Position numbers and translations under genes: made by a program. Positions 41,874 to 49,944 of a stretch of DNA of 61,289 nt are shown here, piece after piece. Below the pieces are notes generated by a model. The model saw only the letters and a program-made list of their open reading frames with translations. It searched no databases and was not told where the DNA came from. Source of the stretch: Gemmatimonadota bacterium (GTDB taxonomy: Bacteria; Gemmatimonadota; Gemmatimonadetes; Gemmatimonadales; GWC2-71-9); the NCBI GenBank assembly GCA_003222135.1, contig QHUM01000049.1:1-61289 (forward strand), in the 5' to 3' direction. Position 1 is the first letter of the stretch. The number at the start of each line of letters is the position of its first letter.

Positions 41874-42290
41874 GTGATCAGCACGATTACGCTGCGCGTC
41901 AATTACTCGGAAACCGATCAGATGGGCGTGGTTTATCACGCCAACTACCTCATCTGGTTCGACCGCGCCCGCACCGAGCTGATGCGCGAGACCGGCGTCA
42001 CGTACCGGGAGCTGGAGCAGCAGGGCGTCTACCTCGCGGTCTCGGAAGTGAAGGTTCGCTACCGGGCCGCGGCGCGATATGACGACCTGGTACGGGTGCG
42101 CTGTTGGGTGCGCGACCTCGCGTCGCGGCGCGTGATCTTCGGCTACGCCGTGGAGCGCGCCGCCACGGCGGAGCTCCTCGCCACGGGTGAGACAGCGCTC
42201 GTGTCGCTCACGCACCAGCACACGCTCACGCGGATTCCCGACTATGTCGTCGAGCTGCTCAAGCCGGTGCCGGATCCGGTCCGCGTGTAG
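41874..42290 (+). CDS. ybgC: YbgC/FadM-type acyl-CoA thioesterase
   Basis: A 138-residue hot-dog-fold thioesterase. The catalytic region NYSETDQMGVVYHANYLIWF (Asp, then GVVYHxNY) is the 4-hydroxybenzoyl-CoA thioesterase/YbgC signature, and RARTELMRETGVTYRELE follows. YbgC usually belongs to the tol-pal cluster and acts on acyl-CoA or acyl-ACP in envelope lipid metabolism; tolQRAB are not in this window. The next gene starts inside its 3' end. Confidence 0.85.
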   Translation: MISTITLRVNYSETDQMGVVYHANYLIWFDRARTELMRETGVTYRELEQQGVYLAVSEVKVRYRAAARYDDLVRVRCWVRDLASRRVIFGYAVERAATAELLATGETALVSLTHQHTLTRIPDYVVELLKPVPDPVRV

Positions 42291-44307
42291 CGCCGGCCTG
42301 CTGCTCGTGCTGGCGGTCGCTGCGCCGTGGCGGCGCGGCGCGGCGCAGCAGCAGGATGAGGCGCTGGTGGGCCAGCTCGCCCGCCTGCTCGCGGTCGCCG
42401 ACGCCCGCGCGTTCGACGCGCCGCTGTTCCGGGAGGCGTTGCATCATCCCGACGCCGTGGTGCGCCGCCAGGTGGCCCTCGCAATCGGCCGGATCGGCGA
42501 CCCGGCGGGGACCGACCTGCTGGTCGAGGCACTCGCGGACTCCGATCAGGCCGTCCGCGCCGCGGCGGCCTTCGGGCTGGGGCTGCTCAAAGACATGCGG
42601 GCAGTCGCGCCGCTCCTGGCGCAGGTGCGCGCAGTGCCGGCGGCGCAGCAGGGCCCGGCGCAGGCGGAAGCGGTCACCGCGATCGCCAAGATCGGCGGCG
42701 ATGAGGGTGCCGGCGCGCTGCGCGACATCCTGGGCAACGGCTTCACGCCGGGCGTGCCGACGTCGCTCGCCCAGAGCACGGCGTTGCTCGAGGCGTGGCG
42801 CCTCGGCACCCGGGCGCCCGTGCCGTCGCTCGTCGGATTCGCCGAGGACCCGGACCCGACCGCGCGCTGGCACGCCCTGTACGCCCTCGCCCGCCTGCGC
42901 GTCGCCCGAAGCGTTCAGGCGCTCCTGCGGGCGCTCGACGACAGCACACCCGCGGTGCGCGCCGTCGCCGCTCGCGGCGTGAGTCGCACGCTCGTCGACA
43001 GCGCCCGGCTCGACCCGCAGGTCGTCGTCGGCCGCCTGCGGCCCCTCCTCGGCGACCGCGATCCGCAGGTGCGGATCAACGCCCTGCGGGCGCTCGCCAC
43101 TTTTCACGACAGCGCGTTCGCCCGGCTCGCCGTTCCCCTCGCCGGCGACGCGGACGTGAACGTCGCGGTCCAGGCGGAGACGACGCTCGGCGTCCTGGGT
43201 GGGCGCGCCGCGGTCGAGGCGCTCGGCGTCCGGTTGAGCAGTGCGGTGTTCGCGCTGCGGCGGCAGGCGCTGATCGCGCTCGCGCAGGCCGACAGCGCGG
43301 CGGGCGCGACGGCCGCTGCGGCGCTCACGGGCGACGCCGACTGGCGCTGGCGCAGCATGGCTGCGGAGGTGTTCGGGGCTGCGCGCGACCGCCCCCGGCT
43401 CGAAGCCCTGCTCGGCGATGCCGACGGCCGCGTCGTGGCGCAGGCTCTGCAGACGCTCGCCCGCGTCGTGCCCGAGGCCGACACCACGCTTGGCCCGCGG
43501 GCGCGGGATCTGCTCGCGCACCCCGATCCCGCCGTGCGGAGCGTCGCGGCCGATCTCCTGGCGCGGCACCCGGTCACGGCCGACGTGGACCGTCTGATCC
43601 AGGCCTACACCCGGGCTGCGGGCGATCCCTTCGATGACGCGCGCCTCTCGGCCGTCGCCGCTCTCGGAGCGATCGCGCGCGCGAGCGCCGAGGGGCGCCT
43701 CGCCGTCGCCGGTCGGTTTCTCGCGACCGTGCCGCGCGCCGACGACTACTTGGTGCGCCGGCTGGCGGCCGAGCGGCTCCCCGACGCCGCCGAGCGGTGG
43801 GGGCCCGCGGTGCCCATCGCCACCGATCGCGGCCCGGAGGCGTACCGCGATGCCGTGCGCCGTTATCTCCTGGTGGCGCTGCGCGGCCAGCCGCCGCGGG
43901 TGACGATCGAAACCGACCGGGGCACGATGGTCGTCGAGCTCTACGCGACCGAGGCCCCGCTGACGGTCGCCGCCTTTCTCTCCCTGGTCGAGCGACGCTA
44001 CTTTGACGGATCCCGCTGGCACCGGGTGGTGCCCAACTTCGTCGTACAGGACGGCGATCCGCGGGGCGATGGGTGGGGAGGGCCGGGCTTCGTGCTCCGG
44101 GACGAGGTGAATCCCGTGCGGTACGACGTGGGTACCATGGGTATGGCGCTCTCCGGGCCCGATACGGGCGGCAGTCAGTTCTTCATCACCCTTTCGCCGC
44201 AGCCGCACTTGGACGGCGGCTACACCGTGTTCGGTCGGGTGGTGACCGGGTTCAACGTGCTGGGCGCCATCGCTCAGGGCGACCGCATCCGGAGCATTCA
44301 TCGGTGA
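42244..44307 (+). CDS. HEAT-repeat protein fused to a cyclophilin peptidyl-prolyl isomerase, exported
   Basis: A 687-residue exported protein. From ATG 42244 it has a basic N-region and a hydrophobic core ending APWRRGAAQ, a plausible signal peptide; GTG 42308 is a shorter alternative. About residues 40-510 are HEAT-type repeats (DAVVRRQVALAIGRIGDPAG, DPQVRINALRALATFHDSA and similar). The last 150 residues are a cyclophilin domain (VTIETDRGTMVVELY, FDGSRWHRVVPNFVVQDGDP, GSQFFIT, YTVFGRVVTG). The FHRV and SQFFIT motifs match active cyclophilins, apart from His-Arg context changes. It likely helps fold envelope proteins, the HEAT part acting as a docking platform. Confidence 0.85.
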   Translation: MSSSCSSRCRIRSACSAGLLLVLAVAAPWRRGAAQQQDEALVGQLARLLAVADARAFDAPLFREALHHPDAVVRRQVALAIGRIGDPAGTDLLVEALADSDQAVRAAAAFGLGLLKDMRAVAPLLAQVRAVPAAQQGPAQAEAVTAIAKIGGDEGAGALRDILGNGFTPGVPTSLAQSTALLEAWRLGTRAPVPSLVGFAEDPDPTARWHALYALARLRVARSVQALLRALDDSTPAVRAVAARGVSRTLVDSARLDPQVVVGRLRPLLGDRDPQVRINALRALATFHDSAFARLAVPLAGDADVNVAVQAETTLGVLGGRAAVEALGVRLSSAVFALRRQALIALAQADSAAGATAAAALTGDADWRWRSMAAEVFGAARDRPRLEALLGDADGRVVAQALQTLARVVPEADTTLGPRARDLLAHPDPAVRSVAADLLARHPVTADVDRLIQAYTRAAGDPFDDARLSAVAALGAIARASAEGRLAVAGRFLATVPRADDYLVRRLAAERLPDAAERWGPAVPIATDRGPEAYRDAVRRYLLVALRGQPPRVTIETDRGTMVVELYATEAPLTVAAFLSLVERRYFDGSRWHRVVPNFVVQDGDPRGDGWGGPGFVLRDEVNPVRYDVGTMGMALSGPDTGGSQFFITLSPQPHLDGGYTVFGRVVTGFNVLGAIAQGDRIRSIHR

Positions 44308-47249
44308 GGGCGGGCGGTGACGCGCGGATTCGGGTTCGCACGCTGACGCGTGCGCTCGGCAGAGCACTACCCTTAAGGGTAGCGTCGTGCCGAGCACAGG
44401 CTTTAGCCTGCGGATCGGCGCTACTGTTGGTGTCGTTGCTGCTCGGCTTCCGCTCGGCGGCCGCACAATTCGGCTACTTCGGGCAGAACAAGATCCAGTA
44501 CCGCGGCTTCGACTGGCACGTGCTGCGCGGCGAGCACGTCGACCTCTACTACTACCCGGAGGAACAGGAGCTCGCGCGCGTCGCCCTCACCTACGCGGAA
44601 GAGAGCTACGGCGTGCTGGAGCGGCGCTTCACCCATCACCCGCACCGCCGCATCCCGCTCATCATTTACGCTTCGCACTCCGACTTCGAGCAGACCAACG
44701 TGTTGCCCTTCGTGCCGCCGGAGGGGTTGCTCGGCGTCACCGAGTTCCTGAAGCAACGGGTGGCCCTGCCGTTCACGGGCAGCTATTTCGATTTCCGCCA
44801 CACGCTGCGTCACGAGCTGGTGCACGTGTTCCAGCTGAGCCTCACGAACCAGGCGTTCGCGCGCTATCCGCGGGTGCGTCACGTGGACCCGCCGCTGTGG
44901 TGGACCGAGGGGCTCGCGGAGTATTTCTCCGCCGGTGAGGATTCCCGCGATGAGATGATCCTGCGCGATCTGACGGTGTCGGGACGGCTGCCGGCGCTCG
45001 GCGAGCTGGCGTACGCGGGAGGCGGGCTCGTGTACCCGCTGGGAGGCGCGATCCATCACTTCCTCGCGGCCACGTACGGCGAGTGGCGCATCAACGAGAT
45101 GTACCGCGACGTGTGGAAGTACGGCTCGTTCGACGACGAGGTGCGCGCCGTGTACAGCCGAACGCTCGACCAGCTGTCCGACGAATGGCAGTACTGGATG
45201 CGGCAGCGGTACTATCCCGCCGTCGTGGCGGCGGAGCCGCTCTCGATCACCGCCCGCCTGCTCACCCGGCTCGCCATCAAGCCCGCGGTGTTCGGGTCGC
45301 CCGCTGGTCCCGACAGCGCGCGTGGCGTGCTGTACTTCTCGCCGTCCACCGGGTACACGAACATCTACGCGCAGTCGTTCGCGGGCGATGCGCCGCGCGC
45401 CGTCGTCAAAGGGGAGCGCAGCGCCGAGTTCGAGTCCTTCCATTTCTTCGAGTCGCGGATCGGCGTGTCCAGCGACGGCATCGTCGCGTTCTCGAGCAAA
45501 TACTTCGACCGCGACGCCTTGTTTCTGTGGAGCCTCGCGAAACAGCGAGTCGTCGGCCGCTATCAATTCCCCGAGCTCATCTCGATCCTGTCGCCCGCCT
45601 GGGCGCCGGATCGCCGCAGCGTCGTGTTTTCGGGGCTGGCGGTCTCCGGCTATTCCGATCTGTACCGCCTCTGGCTCCCGGACGGCCGGCTGGAGCGCCT
45701 CACCTCGGACCGGTACCAGGACCTGGATCCCACGGTGAGCCCGGATGGGCGGACCGTGGTGTTCTCATCCGACCGGACCCCGTTCGGTCCGGGTGGAGCG
45801 CGCAACCTCTTCACGCTCGACTTTGCCTCGGGGACGATCAGCTACCTCACCTACGGCGATTGGCGCGACGACCAGCCCCGCTGCGCGCCCGACGGCCGCA
45901 TCTTCTTCGCGTCGGACCGCGACGGCACCTACCAGATCTATTCCGTGAACGCGACCGGGGTGGGACGCCGCGAGACGAACACGCTCAACGGCGCGTTCGA
46001 CCCGGAGTGGGTGGACGCCGATCACGGCCTCGTGTTCGGTGGGTTCGCCGATCTGAGCTATAACATCTACGTGGCGCACCCCGTGTCGGACAGCGCCGCC
46101 CGCGCGGTGGCGCTCGCCGCGGACCGGGGGGCGCCGGAGTGGACGTGGCCCGAGCTCGCGAGCCCGCAGTACGCCCGCGCTAATGCGGCTCCCTACGAGC
46201 GCAAGTTCAGTCTCGACTTCGCGGCGGGAGACGCCGTGGTGGCGCCGGGCGTCGGGTCGGCCCAGGGCGCCGTCTTCGTCTTCAGCGACCTGCTGAGCGA
46301 CCATCAGCTGTACCTGCTGCTGTCCTCGTTCTCGGGCTCGGGCTTCGGCAACCTGCTCGACAATTTCAGCGGCACCGCGTTCTACCTGAACCAGTCCCAC
46401 CGCGTCAACTGGGGAGTCGGCGCGTTCCGGCTGCGCGGTCTGTTCTACGAGGGGGACTTCAGCACCTTGTATGACGAGACATCCGGCGGCGTGTTCGGGG
46501 AAATCCGCTATCCGCTGTCCCGCTTCACGCGCATCGAAGCGGAGTACCGCATCGAGCACTCGAACCGGTTCGACATCACCCGACCGGATCTGATCGACAA
46601 CGGTCCGACCGAGTTCCACCGGGTGGGCTGGCTCGCGTCCAACTACGTGAGCTACGTGCGGGACAACACCCTCTGGCTCCCTACCGGACCGATCGACGGG
46701 GTGCGGATGAACCTCACCGGCGGCTTGGTGAACGACATCAGTCACGGCCGGTTCGACACGTGGGTCCTCACGGGGGATTACCGCCGCTACCTGCGCACGT
46801 CGCTGCGGAGCGCGATCGCCGTCCGCCTGCTGGGCTACTACGCCGGCGGCGAACGCCCCCGCCGGGTCAACATCGGCGGCTCGTGGGGGCTGCGCGGCTA
46901 CCCCCGGTACGGCTTCGTGGCGGGTACGCGCGCCTGGCTCCTCAACTCGGAGTGGCGCTTCCCGATCACCGACTTCCTCTCAATCGGCTTCCCGTTCGGC
47001 GTGGCGCGGTTCCCCGGCGTGCAGGGCGCGTTGTTCTGCGATCTGGGGAGCGCCAACACGGCGACGTCGCTCGACCGCGGCACGCTCGGCAGCACGGGAC
47101 TCGGGCTCCGCATGTCGCTCGGGGCGCCGCTGGTACTGCGGCTCGATCTGGGGTACCGGTTTCACGCCGGCGACATCTCCGGCTACGCGCTTCCGTCGGG
47201 GAGCCGCGGCTCGCGCTTCGTCGACTTCTTCTTCGGGTTTAACTATTGA
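44304..47249 (+). CDS. Large outer-membrane-type protein: zinc peptidase (MA-like), propeller and beta-barrel
   Basis: A 981-residue exported protein with three parts. First a metallopeptidase domain with HELVHVF (zinc-binding HExxH) and a downstream Glu in WWTEGLAEYF, as in peptidase MA-type domains. Next TolB-like repeats (ISILSPAWAPDRRSVVFSG, DLDPTVSPDGRTVVFSSDR, QPRCAPDGRIFFASDRDG). Last a region resembling the Omp85/surface-antigen barrel, with GSWGLRGYPRYGF and a C-terminal aromatic residue (FFGFNY). GTG 44304 overlaps the upstream stop; the signal peptide hydrophobic core is SALLLVSLLLGF. A palindrome (44368-44383) sits in the coding region before it. Probably anchored in the outer membrane; substrate unknown. 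Confidence 0.75.
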   Translation: MRAGGDARIRVRTLTRALGRALPLRVASCRAQALACGSALLLVSLLLGFRSAAAQFGYFGQNKIQYRGFDWHVLRGEHVDLYYYPEEQELARVALTYAEESYGVLERRFTHHPHRRIPLIIYASHSDFEQTNVLPFVPPEGLLGVTEFLKQRVALPFTGSYFDFRHTLRHELVHVFQLSLTNQAFARYPRVRHVDPPLWWTEGLAEYFSAGEDSRDEMILRDLTVSGRLPALGELAYAGGGLVYPLGGAIHHFLAATYGEWRINEMYRDVWKYGSFDDEVRAVYSRTLDQLSDEWQYWMRQRYYPAVVAAEPLSITARLLTRLAIKPAVFGSPAGPDSARGVLYFSPSTGYTNIYAQSFAGDAPRAVVKGERSAEFESFHFFESRIGVSSDGIVAFSSKYFDRDALFLWSLAKQRVVGRYQFPELISILSPAWAPDRRSVVFSGLAVSGYSDLYRLWLPDGRLERLTSDRYQDLDPTVSPDGRTVVFSSDRTPFGPGGARNLFTLDFASGTISYLTYGDWRDDQPRCAPDGRIFFASDRDGTYQIYSVNATGVGRRETNTLNGAFDPEWVDADHGLVFGGFADLSYNIYVAHPVSDSAARAVALAADRGAPEWTWPELASPQYARANAAPYERKFSLDFAAGDAVVAPGVGSAQGAVFVFSDLLSDHQLYLLLSSFSGSGFGNLLDNFSGTAFYLNQSHRVNWGVGAFRLRGLFYEGDFSTLYDETSGGVFGEIRYPLSRFTRIEAEYRIEHSNRFDITRPDLIDNGPTEFHRVGWLASNYVSYVRDNTLWLPTGPIDGVRMNLTGGLVNDISHGRFDTWVLTGDYRRYLRTSLRSAIAVRLLGYYAGGERPRRVNIGGSWGLRGYPRYGFVAGTRAWLLNSEWRFPITDFLSIGFPFGVARFPGVQGALFCDLGSANTATSLDRGTLGSTGLGLRMSLGAPLVLRLDLGYRFHAGDISGYALPSGSRGSRFVDFFFGFNY
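44368..44383. repeat. Perfect 16-bp palindrome in a signal-peptide coding region
   Basis: ctacccttaagggtag is a perfect palindrome, flanked by further partly complementary bases (ggcagagca on one side, gtcgtgcc on the other) and followed by a second inverted repeat aggctttagcct (44398-44409). It lies between the GTG start and the hydrophobic core of the signal peptide of the peptidase/barrel protein. Confidence 0.8.
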
Positions 47250-47968
47250 GCCGGCAACGCGTTTCGCTTGACCGGCGGGTGACGCTCTCCTACATTGGCG
47301 CCTGTTGGCTGCTCGCCGGCTGTCCGGGAAAGCCGGCGCCGCTCGTCCCGATGCCGCTCGCCCCGGCCGATCCTGCCGCCGCCGCGGCATGGGCCCGCGC
47401 CACGCTGCCTGGACGCGACACCGCCATCCGGTTCCGCTGGAAATACCAGGACGCGGACCGGCGCTGGGGGGGCCGTGGTCAGGCTCGCATCGCGCCGCCG
47501 GACTCGCTGCGGTTCGACTACGTGGGACCGCTCGGGTTGGGCGCCGGCGCGGCCGTGGTGGTGGGGGATTCGGTGCGGTGGGCCGACCCGGAGCGGAACT
47601 TCCGCTCCCTCGTGCCGGCCGTGCGGATGCTGTGGGCGGGTTTCGGCATCGTGCGGCCACCTGCGGGTGGTGCGGTCTTTGGTCTGAGTGACGCGCCGGG
47701 CGACTCGCGCCGACAAATCTGGCGTTTCGTCGACGGCTCGGATACGCTCGACTACGTGGTCCTGGAAGGCGCGGGTCGTGTGCTGCACGCGGAGTGGCGG
47801 CAGGCGGGAAAGATGCTGGCCCGCAGCACCACACAGTTCGACGGGCGCGGCCTGCCGGCGAGCGCCCGACTCGATTTCCCGGAGGGCCCGGCCCGTTTTG
47901 AGCTCTCGGTGGTTGCGGTCGACACTGCGGCGGTCATCGATCCGGCGCTGTGGCGCCGCCGCCGGTAG
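47246..47968 (+). CDS. Putative lipoprotein, DUF4292-like
   Basis: A 240-residue lipoprotein: signal peptide with lipobox LLAGC (Cys about residue 26), then a mature part with beta strands (IRFRWKYQDADRRWGGRGQARI, DSLRFDYVGPLGLGAGAAVVVGD in parts) resembling LolA/LolB-like or DUF4292 lipoproteins that handle lipids in the periplasm. The family assignment is tentative. TTG at 47246 overlaps the preceding stop (TTGA). The next gene starts inside its 3' end. Its neighbours (barrel protein, LptE) support an envelope-biogenesis role. Confidence 0.6.
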   Translation: MSRQRVSLDRRVTLSYIGACWLLAGCPGKPAPLVPMPLAPADPAAAAAWARATLPGRDTAIRFRWKYQDADRRWGGRGQARIAPPDSLRFDYVGPLGLGAGAAVVVGDSVRWADPERNFRSLVPAVRMLWAGFGIVRPPAGGAVFGLSDAPGDSRRQIWRFVDGSDTLDYVVLEGAGRVLHAEWRQAGKMLARSTTQFDGRGLPASARLDFPEGPARFELSVVAVDTAAVIDPALWRRRR

Positions 47969-48431
47969 CGCCAGCGGACTGGCGCTCGCCGCTTGTCTCT
48001 ACGGTTTCGCCGGCGGCGGCTTGCCCAACATCAAGACCGTCGCCATCCTGCCGTTCGACAACCAGACGCCGGAGCCGGCCTTGACCAAGGAGGTCAACGA
48101 CGCCGTGCTCGAGGCCTTCCAGGGGCGGCTCGGCTTGCGCCCGGCGGCGGAGGCCAACGCCGACGCCGTCGTGCGGGGGCGTGTGGTGCGCTATGAGTCC
48201 GACGTCCCGCTGTCGTTCCAGCCCGGCCAGCGGCCCGACGTGACCCGGCGACAGGTGCAAATCACCGTCGACGTCGAGCTATTCGATCAGCGCGACAGCA
48301 AGACGCTGTGGCAGAAGCAGGGCCTCACCGTGGTGGGCGAATACCCGCCACCCCAAGAGGCGGCCGGGCGCAAGGTCGCGTTGCAGAAGCTCGTCAACGA
48401 CCTGGTCGAAGGCGCGCAATCCCAATGGTGA
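47913..48431 (+). CDS. lptE: LptE-like LPS assembly lipoprotein
   Basis: A 172-residue lipoprotein similar to LptE, the plug of the LptD barrel that inserts LPS in the outer membrane. The mature region shows the LptE pattern: NIKTVAILPFDNQTPEP, ALTKEVNDAVLEAF, then ADAVVRGRVVRYESDVPLSF. From TTG 47913 the N-terminus is a good lipoprotein signal peptide (MRSTLRRSS...GLALAAC, lipobox LAAC), overlapping the upstream gene by 56 bp; shorter non-ATG starts cannot supply one. Length fits. lptD is not in the window. Confidence 0.75.
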   Translation: MRSTLRRSSIRRCGAAAGSASGLALAACLYGFAGGGLPNIKTVAILPFDNQTPEPALTKEVNDAVLEAFQGRLGLRPAAEANADAVVRGRVVRYESDVPLSFQPGQRPDVTRRQVQITVDVELFDQRDSKTLWQKQGLTVVGEYPPPQEAAGRKVALQKLVNDLVEGAQSQW

Positions 48432-48808
48432 GCGGCCTGCCGGCATCGCGGCCCCTGGGCCGGCGCGGCGCGAGCTCGACCGGGTGCCTCTTCTCGCTGT
48501 TGCTCTTCGTCGCCGTGCTGTACTACGGCGTGAACGTCGGCGAGGTGTACTTCCGGTACTATCGCTTGCTGGATGAGATGCAGACGCAGGCGCAGCTGGC
48601 CGCCGCGCTGGACGACGGGACCATCCGGCGCCGCATTCAGGCGACGGCACAGGACATCGGTCTCTCGGAGCAGGCGCAGAGCATCAGGATCATCCGCCGC
48701 GCGTCGCCGCGCGAAATCGTGATCGAGGCGGAGTACTCGGAGACTATTCACCTCCCGCTCTTCACCCACACCTTCACCTTCCATCCCAAGGCGACGCAGC
48801 CGCTGTAG
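48425..48808 (+). CDS. Single-pass membrane protein of unknown function
   Basis: A 127-residue protein with a basic N-terminus, one transmembrane helix (about residues 20-40, [19 protein letters not shown]) and a periplasmic part with a helix ([18 protein letters not shown]) and beta strands ([17 protein letters not shown]). This resembles small DUF4845-type membrane proteins but the match is loose. ATG 48425 overlaps the lptE stop (ATGGTGA); GTG 48428 is the alternative. It lies in the envelope gene cluster. Confidence 0.6.
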   Translation: MVSGLPASRPLGRRGASSTGCLFSLLLFVAVLYYGVNVGEVYFRYYRLLDEMQTQAQLAAALDDGTIRRRIQATAQDIGLSEQAQSIRIIRRASPREIVIEAEYSETIHLPLFTHTFTFHPKATQPL

Positions 48809-48813
48809 CTCCC

Positions 48814-49296
48814 CTGAACACTGCCGCCAAGCTCCGCACCCCCGAGGAGGCCGCCGCGTGGCGGCAGCGCCAGCGCGGTCCCGTCGTGTTCACGAACGGC
48901 GTGTTCGACCTGCTGCACGTCGGGCACGTGAGCCTGCTGGAAGCGGCCCGCGCCGAGGGCGCGGCACTCGTCGTCGGTGTCAACAGCGACGCCTCCGTGC
49001 GCCGGCTCGGGAAAGGCGGCGACCGCCCGATCGTACCCGGCGCGGACCGCGCCCGATTGCTCGCGGCGCTCGCCTGCGTCGACTGTGTCGTGCTGTTCGA
49101 CGCCGACACTCCCGGGGCACTCATCACCGAGCTGCGGCCGGACGTGCTCGTCAAGGGTGCGGACTACGCCCGGGACGACATCGTCGGGGCCACCGAGGTG
49201 GCAGGCTGGGGCGGGCGCGTCGTGCGGGTGGCGCTCGTACCGGGGTACTCGACCAGCGAGCTCCTGGGACGGCTGCGGCGGGACGCGAGGCGATGA
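48814..49296 (+). CDS. rfaE2: Glycero-manno-heptose 1-phosphate adenylyltransferase-like (RfaE2/HldE-C)
   Basis: Cytidylyltransferase-fold enzyme that activates heptose for LPS inner core. The signature is [19 protein letters not shown] (HxGH at residues 35-38 from this start), then [37 protein letters not shown] (in two parts) and [13 protein letters not shown] 48886 would delete the first strand and begin in the middle of the FTNG motif; no ATG, GTG or TTG precedes it in frame for over 100 bp, so CTG 48814 is used. It lacks the kinase domain of bifunctional HldE. Its stop overlaps the rdgB start. Confidence 0.85.
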   Translation: MNTAAKLRTPEEAAAWRQRQRGPVVFTNGVFDLLHVGHVSLLEAARAEGAALVVGVNSDASVRRLGKGGDRPIVPGADRARLLAALACVDCVVLFDADTPGALITELRPDVLVKGADYARDDIVGATEVAGWGGRVVRVALVPGYSTSELLGRLRRDARR

Positions 49297-49931
49297 AGCT
49301 CTTGATCGGAACCCGCAACGACGGCAAGGCCCGGGAGATCCGCGACATCTTCGCCGCGCTCCCGTTTCAACTCGTCTTTCCGGCGGATCAGTTCCTCGAG
49401 CGGCTGCCGGAAGAGCAGGACCTGGAGCGCGGCTCGAGCTTCTCCGAGAACGCCGTGGCCAAGGCGCGCTATTTCGCGGCGCGCAGTCACCTCCCGACGC
49501 TCGGCGAAGACTCGGGGCTCGAAGTGGACGCGCTCGACGGAGCCCCGGGGGTCTTCTCCGCCCGGTGGGCCCTGATGCACGGGAGAGAGGTCACCGGGCA
49601 GGGGGAAGGGGCGCTCGACGCCCAGAACAATGCGCTGCTACTCGAGCGCCTCGCCCTAGTGCCCGACGAGCAGCGTACGGCGCGCTTCCGCTGTGTCGTG
49701 GCGTACGTCGAGACCGCGACCGCCAAGCCCGAGCTCGTCGAGGCGACGTGCGAGGGCAGCATCCTCGCGGCGCCCCGCGGCGGCGGCGGCTTCGGCTATG
49801 ACCCGCTGTTCCTGTCCACCGATCTCGGCATCAGCTTCGCCGAAGCGGGGCTCGCGGCCAAGCAGCGGGTCTCGCATCGCGGACGCGCCATCCGTGCCCT
49901 GATCGAGGTGCTCGTGCGCCGCAGCAAATGA
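49293..49931 (+). CDS. rdgB: XTP/dITP diphosphatase (HAM1 family)
   Basis: Removes non-canonical purine nucleotides such as XTP and dITP. The 212-residue protein has the Ham1 pattern: [52 protein letters not shown] (in parts), [12 protein letters not shown] and [14 protein letters not shown] short GQGEGAL loop is encoded by a purine-rich stretch like those in truB and ribF. ATG 49293 overlaps the rfaE2 stop. It ends the envelope operon 13 bp before the PQQ dehydrogenase gene. Confidence 0.94.
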   Translation: MKLLIGTRNDGKAREIRDIFAALPFQLVFPADQFLERLPEEQDLERGSSFSENAVAKARYFAARSHLPTLGEDSGLEVDALDGAPGVFSARWALMHGREVTGQGEGALDAQNNALLLERLALVPDEQRTARFRCVVAYVETATAKPELVEATCEGSILAAPRGGGGFGYDPLFLSTDLGISFAEAGLAAKQRVSHRGRAIRALIEVLVRRSK

Positions 49932-49944
49932 GGAGGGGTCGCCC

